Part shown: one piece after another, positions 41,713 through 50,059 of the stretch
Layout: each line of letters starts with the position of its first letter
How positions within the stretch are numbered: the stretch's first letter is position 1
Source: Flavobacteriales bacterium
GTDB lineage: Bacteria; Bacteroidota; Bacteroidia; Flavobacteriales_F; PHOS-HE28
Length of the DNA: 64,000 nucleotides
Direction of reading: 5' to 3'
Assembly (NCBI GenBank): GCA_016715895.1
Contig: JADJXH010000004.1
Location: 992,001-1,056,000, forward strand
The notes under the pieces: model-generated
The model's database searches: none
What the model was told of the DNA's origin: nothing
Seen by the model: the letters and a program-made list of their open reading frames with translations, nothing else
Position numbers and translations under genes: made by a program

Positions 41713-42630
41713 ATGTCCCCCCGTACGCGCGCCCACCTCGCCCTCTTTGCTGTGAACCTCATCTATGGGGCCAACTACGCGGTGGCCAAGGGCTTGATGC
41801 CCGGGGTCATCGGTCCGTCCGGCTTCATCCTGGTGCGGGTGCTGGGCGCGGTGGCGCTGTTCTGGCTGCTGCGGCTGCTGCGCCCCGAGCGCGTGGCATG
41901 GAGCGATGCGCCCCGCCTGGTGCTGTGCGCGGTCTTCGGTGTGGCGCTCAATCAGCTCTGCTTCTTCCATGGCCTGATGCGCACAAGCCCGCTGCACGCC
42001 AGCCTCATCATGGTGGCCGCGCCCATCCTGGTGCTGGTGTTCGCCGCGGTGCTCATCGGCGAACGGGTCACCTGGGGCAAGGCCGTGGGCATCGCCCTGG
42101 GCGCCACTGGGGCCACCGTGCTGCTGGTGCTGGGGGCCGGGGGCGCCGATGTGGGGGCCACGCTGGCGGGCGACGGCTTCATCCTGGTGAACGCGGCCTC
42201 CTTCGCGCTGTACCTCGTGCTGGTGAAGCCGCTGATGCGCACCTACACCGCCGTCACGGTCATGGCCTGGAGCTTCGCCATCGGCACGGTGCTGGTGCTG
42301 CCCTTCGGCGTGGCAGATGTGGCCACCGTGCTCTGGACGACGTTGGGTGCCGGCATCTGGTGGGCCATCGCTTTCGTGGTGGTGGGCGTCACCTTCGTGG
42401 CCTACCTGCTGAACACCTGGGCCCTGCGCGTGGTGGACCCCGGCGTGGTGGGCACCTACATCTACCTGCAGCCCGTGATGGCGGTGGCCTTCGCGTGGGT
42501 GTACGCGGTGGGCGGCATCGCTCCGGCGGGTGCGCTCGCGCCACCGGAGATCCGGCCCGTGCACGGGCTCTGCGCGGCGCTCATCTTCCTGGGCGTGCAC
42601 CTGGTGAACCGCGCGGACCGTCGCGCGTGA
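41713..42630 (+). CDS. EamA/DMT-superfamily transporter
   Basis: A 305-residue inner-membrane protein with ten predicted helices in two EamA repeats (about 8-145 and 160-300). Recognisable pieces are LFAVNLIYGANYAVAKGLMP, FHGLMRTSPLHASLIMVAAP, ALGATGATVLLVLGAG and NTWALRVVDPGVVGTYIYLQ. Such carriers export amino acids or other metabolites; the substrate is unknown. The ATG at 41713 (MSPRTRAHLALF) fits the first helix; 54 bases further upstream is an alternative without family support. Confidence 0.9.
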   Translation: MSPRTRAHLALFAVNLIYGANYAVAKGLMPGVIGPSGFILVRVLGAVALFWLLRLLRPERVAWSDAPRLVLCAVFGVALNQLCFFHGLMRTSPLHASLIMVAAPILVLVFAAVLIGERVTWGKAVGIALGATGATVLLVLGAGGADVGATLAGDGFILVNAASFALYLVLVKPLMRTYTAVTVMAWSFAIGTVLVLPFGVADVATVLWTTLGAGIWWAIAFVVVGVTFVAYLLNTWALRVVDPGVVGTYIYLQPVMAVAFAWVYAVGGIAPAGALAPPEIRPVHGLCAALIFLGVHLVNRADRRA

Positions 42631-42640
42631 GGGCGGCCGA

Positions 42641-42648
42641 TACCTTTG
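42641..42648 (+). promoter_or_regulatory. -7 element of the yicC-gmk-nadD operon
   Basis: TACCTTTG, an exact TAnnTTTG match, lies 14 bases before the yicC start. No clear -33 box was found at the normal spacing. Confidence 0.55.
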
Positions 42649-42662
42649 GCGAAAACCAGGGG

Positions 42663-43532
42663 ATGCTGCGATCGATGACCGGCTTCGGCCGGGCGGAAGG
42701 CCCGGTGGGCGAACGCAAGGCGAGCGTGGAGCTGCGGTCGCTCAACAGCAAGCAGCTGGACCTGCTGATGAAGCTGCCCGCCGCGCACCGCGAACGGGAG
42801 GCCGAGCTGCGCGCGTGGCTCGCCGAGCGGGTGGTGCGGGGCAAGGTGGAGCTCTTCGTGAACATCGACGCCGTGCGCGCGGTCGACCGGTCGGCGCTGG
42901 ACGCCCCGACGATCAAGGCGCAATACGAACAGCTGAAGGCCCTGGCCGATGCGGTGGCCCCGGGGCACACGACCGACCTCCTGGGCATCGTGCTCCGGCA
43001 GGCCGAACAGCAGAAGCCCACGGAAGAGCCCACGGACCCGGCCGAGTGGGAGGCCCTGCTGGCCCTGGTCCAGCAGGCCACGGCGGCCTTCACCACCTAC
43101 CGCACCGAGGAAGGCGCCCGCCTGATGGACGACCTGCGGTCCACCGTGGCGCGCGTGGAAGCGCTGCTGGCCGAGGTGGAGGCCTTGGACGCGGGACGAA
43201 CCGACCGCGTGCGCGACCGGTTGCGGAGCAAGGTGGAGGAGCTGGGCACCACGGTGGACCGGAACCGCTTCGAGCAGGAGCTGGTCTACTACCTGGAGAA
43301 GTTCGACATCAACGAGGAGAAGGTGCGCCTGAAGGCCCACTGCGCCTACTTCCTGGAGACCCTTGCCGCCCCGGACCAGCAGGGGCGCAAGCTGGGCTTC
43401 ATCGCCCAGGAGATGGGCCGCGAGATGAACACCATCGGCTCCAAGGCCAACGATGCGGCCATGCAGAAGCTGGTGGTGCGCATGAAGGACGACCTGGAGA
43501 AGATCAAGGAGCAACTCCTGAACGTGCTGTGA
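42663..43532 (+). CDS. yicC: YicC-family endoribonuclease
   Basis: A 289-residue protein. The N-terminus MLRSMTGFGRAEGPVGERK, followed by SLNSKQLDLLMKLP, is the YicC_N signature; the C-terminal DUF1732 contains FEQELVYYLEKFDINEEKVR and GRKLGFIAQEMGREMNTIGS then KANDAAMQKLVV. E. coli YicC is a ribonuclease affecting small-RNA turnover. The stop overlaps the GTG start of gmk by sharing GTGA, so it is the first gene of a coupled trio. A perfect -7 box precedes it. Confidence 0.93.
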   Translation: MLRSMTGFGRAEGPVGERKASVELRSLNSKQLDLLMKLPAAHREREAELRAWLAERVVRGKVELFVNIDAVRAVDRSALDAPTIKAQYEQLKALADAVAPGHTTDLLGIVLRQAEQQKPTEEPTDPAEWEALLALVQQATAAFTTYRTEEGARLMDDLRSTVARVEALLAEVEALDAGRTDRVRDRLRSKVEELGTTVDRNRFEQELVYYLEKFDINEEKVRLKAHCAYFLETLAAPDQQGRKLGFIAQEMGREMNTIGSKANDAAMQKLVVRMKDDLEKIKEQLLNVL

Positions 43533-44101
43533 AGGCGGAAGGCAAATGCGTGATCTGCTCGGCGCCCTCTGGCGCTGGCAAGACCACCCTGGTGCGTCAT
43601 CTGCTGGATCGGGTGCCCACGCTGGCCTTCTCCATCTCGGCCACGAGCCGACCGCGCCGCGCCAACGAGGTGGACGGGGTGGACTACCACTTCCTGAGCC
43701 CGGAGGCCTTCCGTGAGCGCATCGCGCAGGACGCCTTCGTGGAGTGGGAGGAGGTGTATCCGGGCCGGTACTACGGCACGTTGCGCAGCGAGGTGGAACG
43801 GCTGTGGGCGGAAGGACGGCACATCGTCTTCGACGTGGACGTGGTGGGCGGGCTGAACCTCAAGGCGCGGTTCGGCGAACGCGCGCTGGCCCTCTTCATC
43901 CAGCCGCCATCGCTTGAGGTGCTCGCGGAGCGCCTGGCCCGGCGTGGCACGGAGACGGCGGAGACCTTGAAGGTGCGGGTGGACAAGGCCGCCGAAGAGC
44001 TCAAGGCCGCTCCGCGGTTCGATGCCGTGGTGGTGAACGACGACCTGGACCGGGCCTGCAGGGAGGCGGTGGACCGGGTCCGCAGCTTTCTGGAGCGATG
44101 A
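43529..44101 (+). CDS. gmk: Guanylate kinase
   Basis: A 190-residue enzyme converting GMP to GDP with ATP. The P-loop is ICSAPSGAGKTTLVRHLL (residues about 8-25); the GMP site includes SISATSRPRRANEVDGVDYH and EWEEVYPGRYYGTLRSEVE; the catalytic/lid region is IQPPSLEVLAERLARRGTET. A GTG start at 43529 is used; it overlaps the yicC stop. Its own stop overlaps the nadD ATG. Length is normal. Confidence 0.95.
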   Translation: MKAEGKCVICSAPSGAGKTTLVRHLLDRVPTLAFSISATSRPRRANEVDGVDYHFLSPEAFRERIAQDAFVEWEEVYPGRYYGTLRSEVERLWAEGRHIVFDVDVVGGLNLKARFGERALALFIQPPSLEVLAERLARRGTETAETLKVRVDKAAEELKAAPRFDAVVVNDDLDRACREAVDRVRSFLER

Positions 44102-44685
44102 CCATCGCCTGCCTCTTCGGCACCTTCGATCCGCCGCACCGGGGCCACGTGCACATCGCCCGGCGCGTGCTGCAGGTGCCGGGGATCGATCGCGTGTGGC
44201 TGGTGGTGACCCCGCGCAACCCCTTCAAACTGGACCGCGTCATCAGTGCCGATGCGGACCGCATGGCCATGGTGCGCCTGGCGGTTCAGGGGCTGCGCGG
44301 CGTGGAGGCCAGCGATGCCGAGCTGGGGCTGCCCCCGCCCAACTACACCGCGGATACGCTGCAGGTGTTCCGAACCCGCTGGCCGGAACATCGGTTCGCG
44401 CTGGTGATCGGCAGCGACAACCTCGCGCAGTTGCATCGGTGGAAGGCCCCGGAGACCATTCTGGCGAACCACCCTGTGCTGGTGTACCCGCGGCCCGGTG
44501 TCGAGCTTCAACAGGGGCTGTCGGGCCTGGCCGATCACGCTCGCATCACGCTGCTGGAGGGGCCGGTGATGGAGGTGAGCAGCACGCGCATCCGAACGGC
44601 CATCCGGGAAGGCCGCGATCCGGGACCTGACCTGGACCCGGCGGTGTACGCTCACATCGCCGAACGGAAGCTCTACAGGGACTGA
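44098..44685 (+). CDS. nadD: Nicotinate-nucleotide adenylyltransferase
   Basis: A 195-residue enzyme of NAD synthesis that joins nicotinate mononucleotide and ATP. The nucleotidyl-transfer motif is LFGTFDPPHRGHVHIARRVL (residues 5-24), with NPFKLDRVISADADRMAM and ALVIGSDNLAQLHRWKAPE in the middle and the second motif VMEVSSTRIRTAIREGR near residue 160. The ATG overlaps the gmk stop. The 3' end overlaps the convergent udk gene by 13 bases. Confidence 0.95.
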   Translation: MTIACLFGTFDPPHRGHVHIARRVLQVPGIDRVWLVVTPRNPFKLDRVISADADRMAMVRLAVQGLRGVEASDAELGLPPPNYTADTLQVFRTRWPEHRFALVIGSDNLAQLHRWKAPETILANHPVLVYPRPGVELQQGLSGLADHARITLLEGPVMEVSSTRIRTAIREGRDPGPDLDPAVYAHIAERKLYRD

Positions 44686-45323
44686 AGCGTCAGCGGGGCC
44701 ACGCGCTCGGCGGCCTTGTGCAGGTGGTCGCCCAGGACCTCCAAGGAGCGGGTCAACGCTTGTTCGTTCACCACGTGCAGGTCGCAGTGGTGGCGGTAGG
44801 GCTCCAGGTAGTTGCGGTAGGCGGGCAGCACATGGTGCTCCCATTGGTAGAGCACCTCCTCGGCGCCATAGCCACGTTCCACGCGGTCGCGCTCCAAACG
44901 CCGTCGCAGCTGGGTGTCCAGGCGGGCCTCCACGAACACGCGCAGGTCGAACAGCTCACGGAGCGGTTCATGGTGGAGCACGAAAAGGCCTTCCACCACG
45001 ATCACCGGGGCCGGAGCGATCTCGATGCGTCGGGGTTCGCGGCCCTCCTGGTTGAAGGTGTACTCCGTCCGGACCAGGGTGTCGCCGGCCACCAGCAGTT
45101 GGACATCGCGCACCAGCGCATCCAGGTCGATGGCGGTGGGCAGGTCGAAGTTCACCCGGCCGTTGGCATCCAGGGCCTGTTCGTGCTTGGGCCTGTAGTA
45201 GTCGTCCTGGGAGATGAGGCACAGGCTGCCATTGGGGAGCCGGTCGCGCAGGGCGCGCACCAGGCTGGTCTTGCCCGAGCCACTGCCGCCCGCGATGCCC
45301 ACCAGGTAGGCGCCCCTGTGCAT
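44673..45323 (-). CDS. udk: Uridine kinase
   Basis: A 216-residue kinase of pyrimidine salvage (uridine/cytidine to UMP/CMP). The start MHRGAYLVGIAGGSGSGKTS is set by the P-loop position and by a TACCTTTG box five bases upstream. Other landmarks: CLISQDDYYRPKHEQALD, NFDLPTAIDLDAL, VVEGLFVLHHEPLRELFDLR and RRRLERDRVERGYGAEEVL. The tail is slightly unusual but length is normal. It converges on nadD with a 13-base overlap of coding ends. Confidence 0.93.
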   Translation of the reverse strand: MHRGAYLVGIAGGSGSGKTSLVRALRDRLPNGSLCLISQDDYYRPKHEQALDANGRVNFDLPTAIDLDALVRDVQLLVAGDTLVRTEYTFNQEGREPRRIEIAPAPVIVVEGLFVLHHEPLRELFDLRVFVEARLDTQLRRRLERDRVERGYGAEEVLYQWEHHVLPAYRNYLEPYRHHCDLHVVNEQALTRSLEVLGDHLHKAAERVAPLTLQSL

Positions 45324-45328
45324 GCGGG

Positions 45329-45336
45329 CAAAGGTA
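45329..45336 (-). promoter_or_regulatory. -7 element of udk, leaderless position
   Basis: Minus-strand TACCTTTG, an exact consensus match, five bases before the udk ATG. Confidence 0.55.
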
Positions 45337-45457
45337 GCCGATCCGCTTTGCGGATGTGAGCGACTGATGATCAAGGCGTTGGGCTGTTCCGTTCGGGCCG
45401 CGAATTCGTTTGGCACGATGCTTGGAAATGAGGAGGCCAGCAACAACCCCAACGACC

Positions 45458-45601
45458 ATGAAGACCCGCACGAACCGCGTGGAGCGCTTGAAGAAGCAGG
45501 CCCGGCGCCTGATGCTGGCCGGGGATGTATCACGCTACATGAGCAAGCTCAGGGAACTTTACGAGACGCGTTCCAGCGGGAACGGGCTCGCGATCGGATA
45601 G
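45458..45601 (+). CDS. Small basic conserved-type protein (47 aa)
   Basis: MKTRTNRVERLKKQARRLML, then AGDVSRYMSKLRELYETRSS and GNGLAIG. It is helical and strongly basic at the N-terminus, suggesting nucleic-acid or ribosome binding, and it looks like the small orphan proteins common in Flavobacteriales. The ATG at 45458 is preferred; an in-frame ATG at 45410 adds residues of poor quality. A terminator follows 43 bases later. No function can be assigned. Confidence 0.65.
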   Translation: MKTRTNRVERLKKQARRLMLAGDVSRYMSKLRELYETRSSGNGLAIG

Positions 45602-45643
45602 GCGCCTGGTCCGGGGGACCGGACCGGGGACCTGGTTTTGGTG

Positions 45644-45682
45644 AAAGAAGGACGGGGCCTGTGGTGGGCCCCGTTCCTTTTT
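45644..45682 (+). terminator. Intrinsic terminator
   Basis: AAGAAGGACGGGGCC, loop, GGGCCCCGTTCCTTTTT: a GC-rich stem followed by a run of T, downstream of the 47-residue gene. Confidence 0.85.
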
Positions 45683-45759
45683 CCAGGCCCCGCAAGGGTT
45701 GTGGCGTGATCCGACGGGCGTGGTGGATCCTTTTGCCCGCACCCCCGTACAAGGTGCCC

Positions 45760-45936
45760 ATGACGAAGAAGGACAAGATAGCCTTCATCAAGAGCAGCAA
45801 GCGCAAATCGCACGTGTACCACGATCTGCAGCGCTACTCGGACCAGCAGCTCAACGACCTCATCCGTGAGATCGTGCAGGGCCTGGTGCGGGAGAGCGAG
45901 ATCATCGCCAACGCCTACATCAACGGCTATCGGTGA
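45760..45936 (+). CDS. Small conserved-type protein (58 aa)
   Basis: A 58-residue protein, MTKKDKIAFIKSSKRKSHVY then HDLQRYSDQQLNDLIREIVQ, ending ANAYINGYR. The N-terminal half is basic and the C-terminal half a regular amphipathic helix. No cysteine or signal. Codon use and start context look genuine. Function unknown. Confidence 0.6.
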   Translation: MTKKDKIAFIKSSKRKSHVYHDLQRYSDQQLNDLIREIVQGLVRESEIIANAYINGYR

Positions 45937-46110
45937 ACACGAGCAGGATGCGCGCGCCGGCTTGAGCGAAGGCTGGGAGCGACAGGTAACCGGGCCCGGA
46001 CGAACGTTCGGGCCTTGTTACTTCCGGCCTCAGCCTTCCGAGCATCCACCCCAACGACGCTGGGACGAACGGGTCGGAACGGTACCTTCACCGATACCAA
46101 ACCCCCGGAC

Positions 46111-48162
46111 ATGAGAACACTGTACACCTTGCTGGCGGCCGCCCCCTTGTCGGCCTTCGGCCAATCGCTGGTCTCCACCCAGCCGGAGCTGCGCACCGCC
46201 CTGCTGGAGGATTTCACCGGCATCCATTGCCAGTACTGCCCCGAAGGGCATACCGTGGCGGCGGCCATCGAGGCTTCGGCACCTGACCGCGTCGTCATCG
46301 TGGGCGTGCACGCCGGCCCCTACGCCACGCCGGGCACCGGGGAGCCGGATTTCCGCACCCAGGCAGGCACCGACATCGACGCCCATTTCACCATCGCGGG
46401 CTACCCGGCGGGTGTCATCAACCGCCACCTCTTCAACGGCGCGGATGACCTGGGTCGCGGCCAGTGGGAAGGCGCCGTGAACGAGATCCTCGGTCTCAGC
46501 TCTCCGGTGAACCTGGGCGTGGAGAGCAGCTTCGACGCCGTTTCGCGCGACCTCACGGTGAACGTGGTGGCCTACTACACGGACAACAGCCCGGCAGGCA
46601 ACGACTTCATCAGCGTGCTGTTGAAGGAGAGCGACATCATCGGCCCGCAGACCAGCACGGGTGGCAACATCCCCAACTACAACCACGAGCATGTGCTGCG
46701 CGCCTACATCACGCCCACGTGGGGCGATGAGGTGACCACCACCACGGCGGGCACCACCGTGACGCGCACGTACACCTACAACGTTCCGGTCGACTTCGAC
46801 ATCGCGCACTGCGAGGTGGTGGCGTTCATCAGCGAGGACCAGAGCGAGGTGTATCAGGTGCGCGAGGTGATGGCCGATGGCGGCACCACCTTGCTGATCG
46901 GCGGCCTGGACGGACCGACCACGCCCTATGCCGCAGGGACCAGCGGCTCATCCACCGCCTTCGGCGCCACGTTCACGAACGCCCTGGGCGCGGATGGACC
47001 GTTCACCGTCACGCTCGCCAGCACCGATGCCCCGGCCGATTGGTCCGCGGGCTTCACCGTGATGGGCAACGCATACACCGGCAGCGCCACGGTGACCTTC
47101 GCCAACGGAACGCCCGAGGCCATCGCCGTCGACATCCAACCCGGCGCCAGCGCGGGTGTGGCCACCTACACCCTCACGGTGGCCTCGGTGGATGAACCCA
47201 ACGCGCCGGTCCTGTTCGAGCTGATGCACGTGATCAGCGGCGTCACCGACCTGGTGATCACCAACCCGCAGGCCGAGCCGCACGATCCCCTGTACATGGC
47301 CGGACTGGCCGCCGCCAACCAGGCCGGCCGCGCCAAGACCAGCCGCGCGCTGTTCGGGGGCTTCGCCGGTGCCGGTGCGCTGGGAGACGTGAACAACCTC
47401 TATTACAACGTCAGCTGGACCTTCCCCAGTCTCACGGACGATGTGGTGGCCCAGCTCGAAGCCTTCCTGGATGGCGGTGGCAACCTGATGATCGCCGGCC
47501 AGGACATCGGCTGGGACCAGAGCGGTGACCCCAACGCGTACGGCACGGCCATCACCCAGGCCTTTTACGAGGACTACATGTACGCGGACTATGTGGCGGA
47601 TGGCAGCACGGCGAACAGTTCGGTGAACTTCGAGGACAACGATGTGGTGTTCGGCGGGGTGCCCAACTCGAACATCAACAACGTGTTCCAGGGCAACAGC
47701 TATCCGGAGGAGATCACGCCCATCGCTCCGGCCGTGCCCATCCTGCGCTACAACAACCCCAGCAAGATCGGCGGACTGCGGGTGCAGACCGCTACCTACA
47801 AGCTGGTGTACTTCGGCGTGGGCCCCGAGCAGATGACCACCGCCAGCGTGGGCGAGCAGATGGTGAAGCTGAGCCACGACTGGTTCTATGGCCTGGTGAA
47901 CGTGGAGGACCTGGATGCCGCCTTCGGCGGATCCCTCTGGCCGGTGCCGGCGGATGGCGAACTGAACGTGGCGCTCGAGCAGCCCGTCACCGCCTGGCAG
48001 GTGATCGACGCCGCGGGTCGTTCGGTGCTGAGCCCGCGCACGGTGACCGCCACCGACCGCTTGGTGGTGAACGTTTCGGGACTGGCGAACGGGGCGTATT
48101 CGCTGGTGGTGACCGCGGCCGACGGACGGCGCGCAGCGCGCAGCTTCACGGTGGCGCACTGA
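46111..48162 (+). CDS. Omp28-related T9SS-exported protein with CxxC motif
   Basis: A 683-residue exported protein (signal MRTLYTLLAAAPLSAFGQ). The N-terminal domain, residues about 25-260, is of the Omp28 type, a thioredoxin-like fold with LLEDFTGIHCQYCPEGHTVA (Cys36 and Cys39) and the phrase AGYPAGVINRHLF. Residues about 300-400 form an Ig-like domain (GPFTVTLASTDAPADWSAGF); 410-590 contains a GATase-like or surface module (YNVSWTFPSLTDDVVAQLEA, FLDGGGNLMIAGQDIGW). The last 70 residues (LWPVPADGELNVALEQPV, LANGAYSLVVTAADG, SFTVAH) form a T9SS tail. Export and redox activity are inferred from family. Confidence 0.85.
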   Translation: MRTLYTLLAAAPLSAFGQSLVSTQPELRTALLEDFTGIHCQYCPEGHTVAAAIEASAPDRVVIVGVHAGPYATPGTGEPDFRTQAGTDIDAHFTIAGYPAGVINRHLFNGADDLGRGQWEGAVNEILGLSSPVNLGVESSFDAVSRDLTVNVVAYYTDNSPAGNDFISVLLKESDIIGPQTSTGGNIPNYNHEHVLRAYITPTWGDEVTTTTAGTTVTRTYTYNVPVDFDIAHCEVVAFISEDQSEVYQVREVMADGGTTLLIGGLDGPTTPYAAGTSGSSTAFGATFTNALGADGPFTVTLASTDAPADWSAGFTVMGNAYTGSATVTFANGTPEAIAVDIQPGASAGVATYTLTVASVDEPNAPVLFELMHVISGVTDLVITNPQAEPHDPLYMAGLAAANQAGRAKTSRALFGGFAGAGALGDVNNLYYNVSWTFPSLTDDVVAQLEAFLDGGGNLMIAGQDIGWDQSGDPNAYGTAITQAFYEDYMYADYVADGSTANSSVNFEDNDVVFGGVPNSNINNVFQGNSYPEEITPIAPAVPILRYNNPSKIGGLRVQTATYKLVYFGVGPEQMTTASVGEQMVKLSHDWFYGLVNVEDLDAAFGGSLWPVPADGELNVALEQPVTAWQVIDAAGRSVLSPRTVTATDRLVVNVSGLANGAYSLVVTAADGRRAARSFTVAH

Positions 48163-48179
48163 CGCGACCCCCGCAGGCA

Positions 48180-48213
48180 GGCAGGGCCGGTGGCGATCGC
48201 CACCGGCCCTGCC
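48180..48213. terminator. Terminator hairpin
   Basis: GGCAGGGCCGGTGGC, GATC, GCCACCGGCCCTGCC: a 15-base perfect stem after the Omp28-like gene. It lacks a clear T-run. Confidence 0.8.
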
Positions 48214-48242
48214 CGTTCCGGACCCATCCTGGCCTGGATCAT

Positions 48243-48250
48243 TAGCTTTA
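48243..48250 (+). promoter_or_regulatory. -7-like element of recJ, leaderless position
   Basis: TAGCTTTA four bases before the recJ ATG at 48255. Confidence 0.45.
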
Positions 48251-48254
48251 GGCC

Positions 48255-50024
48255 ATGAGCCGACCTGCGAACATCCGTTGGCGCCTGAAGCCCGATCCCG
48301 ACCCCGCGGCGGTGGCCGCATTGACCAACGACCGCTGCCCGGCACCGCTGGCCCGGGTGCTCGCGCAACGTGGCATCACCGGTCCCTCGGAGGCTTCCGC
48401 GTTCTTCCGCCCCGACCGGCGCGGGCTGCACGATCCCTTCCTGATGGCCGACATGCAGCGGGCCGTGGAACGCATCGAGCGGGCCCTGGGCGATGGCGAG
48501 CGCATCATGGTCTATGGCGATTACGATGTGGACGGTACCACGGCCGTGGCCCTGGTCACCAGTTTCCTCCATCGCTTCACCGGCCAGCTGTCCTTCTACA
48601 TCCCCGATCGCTACGCTGAAGGCTATGGCATCTCCACCCAGGGCATCGACCATGCCGCGCGCGAAGGCGTGGGCCTGATCATCGCGCTGGACTGCGGCAT
48701 CAAGGCGGTGGACAAGGTGGCCTATGCGGCGGAGAAGGGCATCGACATGATCATCTGCGACCACCACCGGCCCGGCGAGGTGCTTCCGGCGGCCGTGGCG
48801 GTGCTCGACCCCAAGCGCGACGACTGTCCCTATCCCTACAAGGAGCTCAGCGGCTGCGGCATCGGCTTCAAGCTCATGCAGGGCCTGGCCACGCGCAACG
48901 GCATCCCGTTCAGTGAACTGGAGGCCCTGCTCGACCTGGTGGCGGTGAGCACCGCCTGCGACATCGTGCCGGTGACCGGGGAGAACCGGATCCTGTGCGC
49001 TGCCGGCCTGGACCGGTTGAACAAGGATCCCCGTCCCGGGATCAAGGCCATGCTGGAAATGGCCAACGTGAAACGCGCCCTCACGGTCACCGACCTGGTC
49101 TTTGTCCTCGGTCCCCGGATCAACGCGGCGGGCCGCATCGAGCACGGGCGGCAGGCGGTGGAACTGCTGCTGGCGCACGATGCCGCGCAGGCCGAGCAGA
49201 TGAGCGCCCGCATCGACCGCAACAACGTGGAGCGCCAGGGCCTGGACAAGGAGACCACCCGGCAGGCGTTGGAGCGCATCGCCACCGATGAGTTCCTGCA
49301 GGCCTCCTGGAGCACCGTGGTCTTCGATCCCGGCTGGCACAAGGGCGTCATCGGCATCGTGGCCTCGCGCTTGATCGACGTGCATTACCGGCCCACCATC
49401 GTCCTCACCGAGAGCAACGGCAAGGTGGCGGGCTCGGCGCGCAGCGTGAAGGGCTTCGATGTCTACGAGGCCATCAGCGCCTGCAGCGACCTGCTGGAGC
49501 AGTTCGGCGGCCACACCTATGCGGCCGGGCTCACGCTCGATCCGGCGAACCTGGAGGCCTTCCGCAGGCGCTTCGAGGAGGTGGTGCGCGGCACCCTGCG
49601 CGAGGAGCAGCGCACGCCCGAGGAGGAGGTGGATGCCGAGATCACCTTGCGCGACATCAACGACCGCTTCGTGCGTGTGCTGCACCACATGGCCCCCTAC
49701 GGCCCCGGCAACATGCGTCCGGTCTTCCTCACCCGCGGGGTGGTGGACAAGGGGCGGGCGCGCATCGTGGGCGAGAACCACCTGAAGATGAACCTGGCCG
49801 ACCCCAACGACCCACGCCGGGAGCTGGACGCCATCGCCTTCCGCCAGGGCCATCACATGGACCTGGTGCGCTCCGGCGCGCCGTTCAGCGTCATCTACAC
49901 CCTGGAGGAGAACACGTGGAACGGCCGCACCACCGTGCAGATGAACATCAAGGACATCAAGCCCGGCACCGCCGACCTGCTCGTGAACGAACCGTTGGCC
50001 AGCGCCGTGGGCGAACCCGCCTGA
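48255..50024 (+). CDS. recJ: Single-stranded-DNA-specific exonuclease RecJ
   Basis: A 589-residue 5'-3' exonuclease for recombination and mismatch repair. The DHH phosphoesterase motifs are present: MVYGDYDVDGTTAVALVTSF (near residue 87), LIIALDCGIKAVDK, MIICDHHRPGEVLPAAVAVL and DLVFVLGPRINAAGRIEHGR. The DHHA1 domain has VVFDPGWHKGVIGIVASRL and EQFGGHTYAAGLTL, and the C-terminal OB-like part ends near the stop. Length and start are normal. Confidence 0.96.
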   Translation: MSRPANIRWRLKPDPDPAAVAALTNDRCPAPLARVLAQRGITGPSEASAFFRPDRRGLHDPFLMADMQRAVERIERALGDGERIMVYGDYDVDGTTAVALVTSFLHRFTGQLSFYIPDRYAEGYGISTQGIDHAAREGVGLIIALDCGIKAVDKVAYAAEKGIDMIICDHHRPGEVLPAAVAVLDPKRDDCPYPYKELSGCGIGFKLMQGLATRNGIPFSELEALLDLVAVSTACDIVPVTGENRILCAAGLDRLNKDPRPGIKAMLEMANVKRALTVTDLVFVLGPRINAAGRIEHGRQAVELLLAHDAAQAEQMSARIDRNNVERQGLDKETTRQALERIATDEFLQASWSTVVFDPGWHKGVIGIVASRLIDVHYRPTIVLTESNGKVAGSARSVKGFDVYEAISACSDLLEQFGGHTYAAGLTLDPANLEAFRRRFEEVVRGTLREEQRTPEEEVDAEITLRDINDRFVRVLHHMAPYGPGNMRPVFLTRGVVDKGRARIVGENHLKMNLADPNDPRRELDAIAFRQGHHMDLVRSGAPFSVIYTLEENTWNGRTTVQMNIKDIKPGTADLLVNEPLASAVGEPA

Positions 50025-50059
50025 TCGAACCCTCAAGAACCCCCTGCGTCCAACAGCCC